64,000 nt of DNA from an uncultured Saprospiraceae bacterium (GTDB lineage: Bacteria > Bacteroidota > Bacteroidia > Chitinophagales > Saprospiraceae). Below, in pieces: positions 29,222 to 37,253 of this stretch. A program made the translations under genes and the position numbers. The notes beneath the pieces were generated by a model. That model was not told the origin of the DNA. It was given only the letters and a program-made list of their open reading frames with translations, and did not search any database. Positions within the stretch are counted from its first letter, which is position 1. Each line of letters starts with the position of its first letter. The DNA lies in contig CALLAW010000044.1 in the NCBI GenBank assembly GCA_938001865.1, positions 1 through 64,000 of the forward strand, given 5' to 3'.

Positions 29222-30658
29222 CTACCTTTGGTCACTTTGATTGAGAGGAATTTTTAAAATAAATGTACTTCCTTTTCCTAACTCACTTTTGACATCGATC
29301 GTTCCGTTGTGTGCATCTACGAGAGCTTTGACATAACTTAGCCCTAACCCGAATCCCTTCACATCATGTCGATTACCTGTATGTACTCGATAGAACTTAT
29401 CGAATATGTGCTTGATAGATTCCTTGCTCATTCCGATTCCATTGTCTTGGACTGAGACCTCGATCGACTTACCTACATTACGAGTACTTACGTTGATTCG
29501 AGGCTTTTCGGACGAATATTTTTCTGCATTGTCAAGTAAGTTATGAATAATATTGGAGAGATGGTTCTGATCTCCATCAATCTCTGCAATGCCTGCTGAG
29601 AGATTAGTCGTGATAGTACCCTCTTTGAGTTCGACTTTGAGTCTTGAGTTTTCGACGGCACTCATTATTGTTTGATGGACATTTACTCTGACGAGATTGA
29701 GATCAAACTCCCTCTTATCGATCCTCGCCATCTGCAATACTTTCTCTACTTGATTGAGCATCCGAGTATTCTCTTGCTTTATGATCCCTGTAAATCTCTT
29801 AATCTTCTCTTCGTTACTTATAATAGTAGGACTGAGGATAGAGTCTGAGGCTAAAGAGATCGTAGCGATAGGCGTCTTGAACTCATGTGTCATATTATTG
29901 ATAAAGTCTGTCTTCATCTCAGAGACTTTCTTCTGTCGGAAGACTACGATCATGGTGTAGATAAAGCAAAATGCAATCATGGCCGTAAAGAGTAATGAAA
30001 ACACCAGTGGCAATACTATAGATGACAAGATAAATGACCTCTTGGAAGGAAAGTTGATTTTCAGTGCTCCTACCTCCAACTCTGGAGTATCGAAGAGTTG
30101 GATACTATATGGAGTGTTGTACAGGATATTGTCATAGTCGGTCTCAGTGTCAGAGGAGGCACCGACGCCAACAGTTGCCACAAAGTTACCATTGAGAGAT
30201 GTGAAGTCAGCATCTCTCATAGAGTAGACACCGTAATCATAGTCAAGTATCAGTCCCCTACTGCCAAAGGCTTGCTTGATGTACCCATCGAGTTTTTCTA
30301 AATCTATGTCCTTGAGCTTTGCCTCTGGATCTAGCAGATATGGCATACTCGAGAGTTCATAATTTCTCAGACCTGCTGACCATCCTTCTTTGGGTTTTTT
30401 GAGGTACTTATCTATGGCATCATTCCCTTCTTTGCTGAAGAGCTTGCCATTCCTATTCTTCATGATCTCGAGGGTGACGGTTTCGGCATCATCTTCGAGG
30501 CGATTCTTGACCTCACCAAGTGCCTCATACACCTTGATGTCAAACTTATTGTCATCGAGCTTGAACTGCCACTTGAGATAGAGCAGCTGTATCGCTGCAA
30601 TACCAATCATCGCTGCTCCCATCAATCCAATAATTATCCAAACTGCCCTTTTACTCAT
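29222..30658 (-). CDS. Sensor histidine kinase (RprX-like)
   Basis: Two TM segments; NNMTHEFKTPIATISLASDSIL; NLLDNAEKYS; DNGIGM; GFGLGLSYVKALVDAHNG. Confidence 0.93.
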   Translation of the reverse strand: MSKRAVWIIIGLMGAAMIGIAAIQLLYLKWQFKLDDNKFDIKVYEALGEVKNRLEDDAETVTLEIMKNRNGKLFSKEGNDAIDKYLKKPKEGWSAGLRNYELSSMPYLLDPEAKLKDIDLEKLDGYIKQAFGSRGLILDYDYGVYSMRDADFTSLNGNFVATVGVGASSDTETDYDNILYNTPYSIQLFDTPELEVGALKINFPSKRSFILSSIVLPLVFSLLFTAMIAFCFIYTMIVVFRQKKVSEMKTDFINNMTHEFKTPIATISLASDSILSPTIISNEEKIKRFTGIIKQENTRMLNQVEKVLQMARIDKREFDLNLVRVNVHQTIMSAVENSRLKVELKEGTITTNLSAGIAEIDGDQNHLSNIIHNLLDNAEKYSSEKPRINVSTRNVGKSIEVSVQDNGIGMSKESIKHIFDKFYRVHTGNRHDVKGFGLGLSYVKALVDAHNGTIDVKSELGKGSTFILKIPLNQSDQR

Positions 30659-30815
30659 AGTGAATTATCTGTAAAGAGAAACATAAAACTTGAAAGATTG
30701 GGTCTCAATCAACATCAATTTAATCCTAAATTAACTCAATAGATGGATAAGCTATAAATTTCTAGTTATATTTAGTTAATCTAAGGTGCCTCTAATTAAA
30801 AAAAATCTTCAAACT

Positions 30816-32219
30816 ATGTACTACCGTCTCATAGGTGCTATCCTTCTCCTCCCATTCTTTGGTCATAGCCAAATCAACACTTGCGGCAATCTCATGTTAG
30901 AGTCAAGTCTAGAGCATCGATATGAGGGATATCGCGATGCTGTAATCAACACTCTCACAGATGTCAAAGAGAGTACATCACTCCGAGATGGAGATACCTT
31001 GACTATCCCAGTAGTCGTCCACTTAATCTATAATGCTGACGCAGAAAATCTCTCGGATCAGCTCATATTAGACCAGATAGCAGTACTCAATCAAGACTTC
31101 TCTAGGACCAATCCAGATGTAAGTAATACAAGAGATATCTTCAGTGATGTGGCTGGGACTGCTCACATCCAATTTGAGCTGGCGGGGATAGATCCAGATG
31201 GCCAACCTACTCCTGGTATTACTCGCAGACAGACGAGTGTCTCTTCATTTATTGAGTTTGACTTTGCTGTATATCTCCAGGCATTGGTTGATTGTGGTGT
31301 CGATATCTTTGATCCCGAATCTATCGCAGACAATATCGACTGTATCACGGAACGCCTCGACATCCTAGAGTTAGACAAGATGAAGAGTCAGTCAACCGGT
31401 GGCACAGATCCATGGGATGTCAACAAATATCTCAATATCTGGATCTGCAATATGTCGATCGATCTTGGCGGTAATCAGACGCCATTTATCCTCGGCTTCG
31501 CTTATCCGCCAATGAATGCTCCTAACTGGCCCTCCGATCAGCTCCCTGATGACTATGCAGCCGTGGACGGAGTTGTGCTTCACTATGAAGCTGTCGGACC
31601 CAATAATCCAGCTGCTGGGCAGCTCGCTATGACCAATAACAGAGGAAGGACAGCTACTCACGAAGTCGGTCACTATCTCGGACTTAGACACATCTGGGGT
31701 GATGGAGACTGCAGCATGGATGACTTCATGAGTGATACTCCTCCCGCTGGGACCAACTCTCAATCAGATGATATCCAGAATCTCCCAACATGTGAGGAAC
31801 TCCAACAGAAAGACAGTTGTACCGATGATGCTCTGCCTGACATGATAGAGAACTATATGGACTACAGTATCGAATCTTGTCAAAACATGTTTACCAATGA
31901 ACAAGTAACACTGATGAGACAGATGCTACTCGGACCTCGATCATCCCTACTAGAGAGCAATGTACTCACAGATACACCTGACATCCAAGATGAGACGCTT
32001 ACTCTTTACCCAACACTGACGAGTGGCATCATCAACATCAGTAAACTACCAGATACCAATCTCTCGTATCAAGTACTCGGAGTAAATGGTGTGACACATC
32101 TCATCAATACCGACCTAAGACATCCAGTAATTGACATTAGTGCTCTTGACCCAGGCATCTACTTTGTCAGAGTCACAATCGGTCAGCAAAGTACTCTGAC
32201 TAGAGTAGTGAAGTATTAG
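30816..32219 (+). CDS. Secreted zinc metalloprotease (M43/pappalysin-like) with T9SS type A sorting domain
   Basis: HEVGHYLGLRHIWGDGDC, downstream MDYSIESCQNMFT; C-terminal LTLYPTLTSGIINI...LDPGIYFVRV. ATG at 30816 precedes the signal peptide. Confidence 0.88.
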   Translation: MYYRLIGAILLLPFFGHSQINTCGNLMLESSLEHRYEGYRDAVINTLTDVKESTSLRDGDTLTIPVVVHLIYNADAENLSDQLILDQIAVLNQDFSRTNPDVSNTRDIFSDVAGTAHIQFELAGIDPDGQPTPGITRRQTSVSSFIEFDFAVYLQALVDCGVDIFDPESIADNIDCITERLDILELDKMKSQSTGGTDPWDVNKYLNIWICNMSIDLGGNQTPFILGFAYPPMNAPNWPSDQLPDDYAAVDGVVLHYEAVGPNNPAAGQLAMTNNRGRTATHEVGHYLGLRHIWGDGDCSMDDFMSDTPPAGTNSQSDDIQNLPTCEELQQKDSCTDDALPDMIENYMDYSIESCQNMFTNEQVTLMRQMLLGPRSSLLESNVLTDTPDIQDETLTLYPTLTSGIINISKLPDTNLSYQVLGVNGVTHLINTDLRHPVIDISALDPGIYFVRVTIGQQSTLTRVVKY

Positions 32220-32321
32220 CAAGGAGTACACAGCATGTGGATTCTCTTTTTAATGAAGCAGCAGAAATGACTTTTTCGCCGTATTGTGATCTCAATATTA
32301 TGTAAGTGGGTACTAATCTCC

Positions 32322-32329
32322 TAGATTTG
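32322..32329 (+). promoter_or_regulatory. Candidate -7 promoter element TAGATTTG for the DUF2490/VTC/DUF4956 operon
   Basis: Exact TAnnTTTG match 29 nt upstream of the ATG at 32359. Confidence 0.4.
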
Positions 32330-32358
32330 GAGTTTATTCCTTCTAAATCCTCATACTT

Positions 32359-33021
32359 ATGCATCGGATAATTCTGTTATTGATCTTCTCATTTGGCATC
32401 AGCCTATCGATCATCTCGGGACAGACGACTACACCATTCCAGACCTGGTCGGTTGTAGAGTTGGGGTATGACCTTGGTAAGATTGACTTAGAATCCAATT
32501 ATCAACTCAGACACTCATATGAGGAGCAAGCATTACTCGAGAGACACTTTGGTGAGATAGGCATCTCTTATAAGGTATTGAAAGAGCTCAAGGTAGGGAG
32601 TGTACTCAGGATAGGTAAGGACAGACGTAAGGATGAGTTCAATCCATTCAATAGGATCGCTATCTACTCTCAATATGCACATGACGTCAGTCGATTGACT
32701 CTCAAGTACAAAGTCCAATGGCAACATCAAACGAAGACAGTCAAAGAGGAAGACAGAATCACCGATAAACTCAGGATTAAAGTCACATCAGAGTATAATA
32801 TCAGGAAGTGGAAATTTGACCCAGTCTTCGCAGTAGAGTACTTTATTGCCAATCCCCGGATGACAGGATATGCCGGCGAGAAGTTTAGGTGTACGCTTGG
32901 TACAGAAAGAGAAATTGTCAAAAACCTCGTAATAAAAGGAGCTTACCGCATGGAGTTTGGTACAGCAGCAGATGTCACTAACCTTGCGATAGCACAGTTG
33001 GAGCTCAGCTATTCATTCTGA
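32359..33021 (+). CDS. DUF2490-family outer-membrane-like protein
   Basis: Signal peptide then TWSVVELGYDLGKIDLESNYQLR..., repeated beta strands, terminal QLELSYSF. Confidence 0.7.
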   Translation: MHRIILLLIFSFGISLSIISGQTTTPFQTWSVVELGYDLGKIDLESNYQLRHSYEEQALLERHFGEIGISYKVLKELKVGSVLRIGKDRRKDEFNPFNRIAIYSQYAHDVSRLTLKYKVQWQHQTKTVKEEDRITDKLRIKVTSEYNIRKWKFDPVFAVEYFIANPRMTGYAGEKFRCTLGTEREIVKNLVIKGAYRMEFGTAADVTNLAIAQLELSYSF

Positions 33022-33041
33022 CAGAGAGAGTACTCATCGAG

Positions 33042-33818
33042 ATGAAAGAGAGCAATCACAATATCGTTACAACCCTAAGTCACCTCAAGCCTATATCGCT
33101 TGAAGAGATGAATGCAGTGGCTCTAATGAAGCGATTGGATTCGAAGTTTATCCTGTCAGTGGACCGATTGCCTACATTGCTCCATCGCATCAAAGATGAT
33201 TATGCATTACTCACCATCAATGACGATAATATCTTTGATTATCGGACTACCTACTATGATACTGATGTCCTAGAGACATATACAGACCACTTGCGTGGAA
33301 AGTCTGCACGCCACAAAGTGAGAATCCGAGAATATACTAATACAGAGGTGTGCTACTTCGAAGTCAAAAAAAAACAAAACAATGGTGTCACAGATAAGGT
33401 GAGAATAAAGACCCAAATCATCAACTCAAAGTTAACACCTGAGCAAAGAGAATTCTTTGACAATCACTTACAAGACGCATCGAGTGACCAGTACAGTAAG
33501 GTCTTGACTAATACATTCAATAGAATCACGCTTGCTAATCCAGGTAATCAAGAGAGGGTTACGATAGACTACAATCTCAGCTTCAGTGATGACTTACAGA
33601 CGAGGACATTTGACAATCTCTGTATCATCGAGATCAAACAACCGCGAATCAATCGATTGACAGCCATATTTTTGGGACTCAAATTAATGCAAATTAGACC
33701 TTTGCGAATCAGCAAATACTGCCTTGGAGTCTCTGCTCTCAAAGATGTGAAATCCAATCTATTCAAACCAAAACTCCGAACAATCAACAAAACAATACAC
33801 ACTTATGGAACTGTTTGA
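33042..33818 (+). CDS. Polyphosphate polymerase (VTC) domain protein
   Basis: LMKRLDSKFILS, FDYRTTYYDTD, HKVRIREY, CYFEVKKK, IIEIKQPR, ISKYCLG: CYTH/VTC tunnel-type motifs. Confidence 0.82.
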   Translation: MKESNHNIVTTLSHLKPISLEEMNAVALMKRLDSKFILSVDRLPTLLHRIKDDYALLTINDDNIFDYRTTYYDTDVLETYTDHLRGKSARHKVRIREYTNTEVCYFEVKKKQNNGVTDKVRIKTQIINSKLTPEQREFFDNHLQDASSDQYSKVLTNTFNRITLANPGNQERVTIDYNLSFSDDLQTRTFDNLCIIEIKQPRINRLTAIFLGLKLMQIRPLRISKYCLGVSALKDVKSNLFKPKLRTINKTIHTYGTV

Positions 33819-34434
33819 AATACCTCTATATGATGATGACTTTATCAAGTTGTCGTTCAGATATCTTATCAATTTCATCTTTTCGTTTATACTGATTAGA
33901 GGGATCTACTATCCTACTTCTAAGCGTAAGGACTACCTATTCACCTACTTTATGATAAGTACTGTAGTGTTCCTGATCTGTTTCACTCTCAAAAAGTTTG
34001 AATTAGGTCTAGGCATGGCACTCGGCCTCTTTGCCATCTTTGGCATCCTAAGATATCGGACTGATACGATCCCTATCAAAGAGATGACCTATCTCTTCGT
34101 CGTCATAGGCATGGCAGTGATCAATGCCCTAGCGAATAAGAAGATGAGCATAGCAGAGGTCGTATTGGCCAATACGCTTCTCCTCACCATAGGCTATATC
34201 TTAGAGAAGGTATGGCTACTCAAGCATGAGACAAGAAAAAACATCCTCTATGATCGGATAGAGTATATCAAACCTGAGCACTATGATGCTCTCAAGACAG
34301 ACTTAGAGTCTCGGACTGGTCTAGTCATCAATAGAATAGAGGTGGGGAAGTTAGACCTCCTAAGAGATACAGCTAATGTAAGGATATACTATTATGATCA
34401 CGATCAACTCAGAAATTACGAAGAGAGAGTGTAA
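33805..34434 (+). CDS. DUF4956 family membrane protein
   Basis: FRYLINFIFSFILIRGIYYP, LGLFAIFGILRYRTDTIPIKEMTYLFVVIGMAVINAL; overlaps the VTC gene by 14 nt. Confidence 0.85.
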   Translation: MELFEIPLYDDDFIKLSFRYLINFIFSFILIRGIYYPTSKRKDYLFTYFMISTVVFLICFTLKKFELGLGMALGLFAIFGILRYRTDTIPIKEMTYLFVVIGMAVINALANKKMSIAEVVLANTLLLTIGYILEKVWLLKHETRKNILYDRIEYIKPEHYDALKTDLESRTGLVINRIEVGKLDLLRDTANVRIYYYDHDQLRNYEERV

Positions 34435-34487
34435 TCTACCACTACTTACACTGTGAAGACTAGGTATCTCTGGGTGATGGGAAGTGA

Positions 34488-35015
34488 GTATTATCTGTTG
34501 ATATTGGGGATAATTGTATTGTTAGAGGTAAGCAAGAATCCCTGAATCACAGTCGAACGAATAAAATCTATCAAAGGAAAGAATCACTAAAACTTGTATT
34601 CAAAAGAGACTTTATCGATAACGTTCCAATATTATATAATGCAAAGTTTATATATCCTACTCCAAAAGATGGGAAGGACAACATGGGGATATTATTTAAC
34701 CACTTAACGACGACTATTACTGATAGAAAAACTCGAAAACGTGAGTATGATAATGATAGAAGTCAAAGATTACATTGGCTTAAGTTTCATATCAATAAAG
34801 GTAAAAATGACAATGTGTTAGCTTTTTCAGTCAAAGAGCCAGAAGGTATTAGAACCTATATTTATGACATTGATGAATTGTATGTGATTATACTTGAACC
34901 ACTATGGAAAGTTGCAGCTTATTATCTCTTAACAGCTTACTATCTGAGAGGTAAAGATGTAAAAAGAAATAAAATTCTAAAAAAATACAAAAGAAGGCTT
35001 AGTGATTTGGTATAA
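34488..35015 (+). pseudogene. Probable 5'-truncated gene remnant (open frame; only internal ATG at 34683)
   Basis: Frame open from after the TGA at 34485-34487 to the stop at 35015, with no ATG/GTG/TTG before 34683. AT-rich; translation contains RLHWLKFHI...TYIYDIDELYVIILEP...YYLLTAYYLRGKDVKR. Confidence 0.45.
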
Positions 35016-35019
35016 ATGC

Positions 35020-35053
35020 AAAAAACGCAGAACATCTTGGTTTGCGTTTTTCG
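35020..35053 (+). terminator. Rho-independent terminator
   Basis: AAAAACGCA / TGCGTTTTT stem immediately after the 35015 stop. Confidence 0.7.
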
Positions 35054-35192
35054 ATTTCCTTCCTTCGAATGAAGGATGAACTTGGTGCATAAGTAACTCT
35101 TTCTTCAATTATAACCAAATTGGATTATAAAAGTTCCATTAAGCATTGATAGTCAAGCTAATACAACATGTAAAGCGAATGAAATGCCTACA

Positions 35193-35267
35193 GCTAACAC
35201 TAGATATGCTCGCATATCTGTTCGTTCCTCACAGAGACCACGACATATCATTATCCGTCCGTTATCA
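35193..35267. repeat. Structured site 1: GCTAACA ... hairpin AGATATGC/GCATATCT ... GTTATCA (attC-like candidate)
   Basis: GCTAACA at 35193-35199, 8-bp-arm hairpin at 35202-35219, GTTATCA at 35261-35267. Confidence 0.35.
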
Positions 35268-35364
35268 TCAATGTGCTAAAAAATGATCTTAATTCCTCCG
35301 GGTTTAATCAAATTTGCATCATTTTGCACTTAGTTGTGGGTTATAATTTCATATTTACTAATAA

Positions 35365-35396
35365 TTGACGATATAGATATCTATATTAGTATAAAT
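35365..35396 (+). promoter_or_regulatory. Sigma70-like promoter with embedded 16-bp palindrome upstream of the fic gene
   Basis: TTGACG (35365-35370), palindrome ATATAGATATCTATAT (35371-35386), TATAAA (35390-35395); ATG at 35405. Confidence 0.5.
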
Positions 35397-35404
35397 TACT
35401 AAAT

Positions 35405-36538
35405 ATGGACATAAAAGACTTTGTTGCAGGTAAGTTTATAGAACAATTGGAATACAAGTCCTTCTCACCTAATAAAATCAATAAACAGTGGATTATTTCG
35501 AATCCTGAAGTGAACAGTCTTTTGTCAGAAGCTAACAGACTGATAGGAGAATTGAATGCTTTTTCACAAATTATTCCAGACGTTGATTTTTTTATAACAA
35601 TGCACATTATGAAAGAAGCAACAACATCAAGCAAGATTGAAGGCACTAAAACAAATATGGATGAGGCACTTATAAAAGATGAAGAAGATATAAATCCAGA
35701 AAAAAGAGATGACTGGGGAGAAGTTCAAAACTATATAAATGCAATTAACAAGTCAATTGAAGAATTAAAGAATATTCCAATCTCTAATAGGCTATTAAGG
35801 CAAACTCATGAAGTACTTCTCTCAGGTGTACGAGGTAAACATAAACTTCCTGGACAATTTAGAAGAAGTCAAAATTGGATAGGTGCTACACTAAAAGATG
35901 CAATATTTATTCCGCCACACCCCTCCGAAGTAGAAGAATTAATGTCAGACTTAGAAAAATTTATTCATAATGAAAAGATAAGCGTACCTCATCTAATAAA
36001 AATTGGGATAATTCATTATCAATTTGAAACAATTCATCCTTTTCTTGATGGAAATGGAAGATTAGGAAGACTTTTAATTTCGTTATATCTTGTTAGTAAA
36101 AAAGTATTATTAAGACCCTCACTCTACCTCTCAGACTTTTTTGAGAAAAATAAAGCCTATTACTATGACAATCTCATGATAGCAAGAGTCTCAAATAACT
36201 TAACCCAGTGGATTAAATTCTTTTTAGTAGGAGTTATAGAAACATCAAAAAGTTCAATTTCCGTATTCAAAAATATACTGAAATTAAAATCAAAATTGGA
36301 AACAGAGGTATTACCTAAGCTTGGCTCTAAGGTGAAGAAAGGCCAAACGTTACTAACGATTCTATATCAATATCCTATAGTGAGAACAAAAAATGTTGCA
36401 GCATTTTTAGACATTTCAACCTCAACTGCTAACAGACTAATAATGGACTTTATAGGACTTGGTATACTTGAAGAATATACAGGATACAAAAGAAACAGAA
36501 AATTTATATTCCGAGAATATGTTGACTTGTTCAAATAA
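35405..36538 (+). CDS. Fic/DOC family protein (putative AMPylase) with N-terminal inhibitory motif and C-terminal winged-helix-like region
   Basis: FIC motif HPFLDGNGRLGR; inhibitory helix motif S-SKIEG in TSSKIEGTKTN; C-terminal NVAAFLDISTSTANRLIMDFIGLGILEEYTGYKRNRKF. Confidence 0.93.
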   Translation: MDIKDFVAGKFIEQLEYKSFSPNKINKQWIISNPEVNSLLSEANRLIGELNAFSQIIPDVDFFITMHIMKEATTSSKIEGTKTNMDEALIKDEEDINPEKRDDWGEVQNYINAINKSIEELKNIPISNRLLRQTHEVLLSGVRGKHKLPGQFRRSQNWIGATLKDAIFIPPHPSEVEELMSDLEKFIHNEKISVPHLIKIGIIHYQFETIHPFLDGNGRLGRLLISLYLVSKKVLLRPSLYLSDFFEKNKAYYYDNLMIARVSNNLTQWIKFFLVGVIETSKSSISVFKNILKLKSKLETEVLPKLGSKVKKGQTLLTILYQYPIVRTKNVAAFLDISTSTANRLIMDFIGLGILEEYTGYKRNRKFIFREYVDLFK

Positions 36539-36562
36539 AAACTGATGATAATCACGTAGACG

Positions 36563-36693
36563 GCTAACAAGATTGTAGTACTGCCAGTACACCTCTTACA
36601 GCTCTGCTAAGCGAAGTCGAAGTACCACTGTAACCATTCGACTGTGCTCAGGGCTGGCTGTACGGTACTTCCCGTTAGGCGGGACAAGCTGTA
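36563..36693. repeat. Structured site 2: GCTAACAA ... nested inverted repeats ... GTTAGGC (attC-like or palindromic intergenic element)
   Basis: TACAGCT(36597)/AGCTGTA(36687), GAAGTACC(36619)/GGTACTTC(36664), inner GTCGAA/TTCGAC; GTTAGGC at 36674-36680. Confidence 0.45.
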
Positions 36694-36753
36694 TACGGCG
36701 GTTCACCTAATCGAAACTCTGAATTTAGAGGAGTAGTCAATCTATTCAACTGA

Positions 36754-37176
36754 CTAATTCTGATAATTCTTGATGATAGCTATCATCGCCTCTGGCGGGA
36801 CGAGCTTGTGTGTATGTGCTCTGATGACTCCGATAAGGTCCTCTACGAGTTGCTCTCTGAATCCAAGGATAAATCCAAACTTACGTACGATTCCTATCTC
36901 ATCTTCTGTGATCTTGTGATCGATTTTCATCTGGAAGAGTAAGAAGTATAGGATTTGCATCCTTTGAGCCTCATCGCGAGGTGGTTCTAGAGGATAATCC
37001 TCTAAGTTGGTCCTGACTTCTTCGAGATCTCCTACTGGTAAGTCGATTGCCTCGCAGACTGCCTCCATATATGCTCTCTCTCTGTCATGGACATCCTGAT
37101 CAGCAGTACTCAACTGCATTAACAATGCTAGGATAGATCGCTTCAACATGCGTTCTGGCAATTCTGAGTAGTCCAT
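36754..37176 (-). CDS. TerB-like family protein
   Basis: LLMQLSTADQDVHDRERAYMEAVCEAIDL...FQMKIDHKITEDEIGIVRKFGFILGF: acidic helical repeat typical of TerB-like domains. Confidence 0.6.
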   Translation of the reverse strand: MDYSELPERMLKRSILALLMQLSTADQDVHDRERAYMEAVCEAIDLPVGDLEEVRTNLEDYPLEPPRDEAQRMQILYFLLFQMKIDHKITEDEIGIVRKFGFILGFREQLVEDLIGVIRAHTHKLVPPEAMIAIIKNYQN

Positions 37177-37253
37177 AGTTTTTTACTTTTTTCCAACTGT
37201 ATGACAATACTCCAATTATACTTTGAAGGAGATTTACACTGGGAAGGTAAGAC

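Noticed and set aside
32359-34434. Considered as a defence system because it adjoins the fic island
   Set aside because: Composition matches the host backbone, and VTC/DUF4956/DUF2490 fit a polyphosphate/envelope role better; no nuclease, helicase or reverse-transcriptase partner is present.
35141-35290. Considered as a small RNA or CRISPR-like repeat
   Set aside because: Only one hairpin and no regularly spaced repeats; not a CRISPR array. Kept only as an attC-like candidate site.
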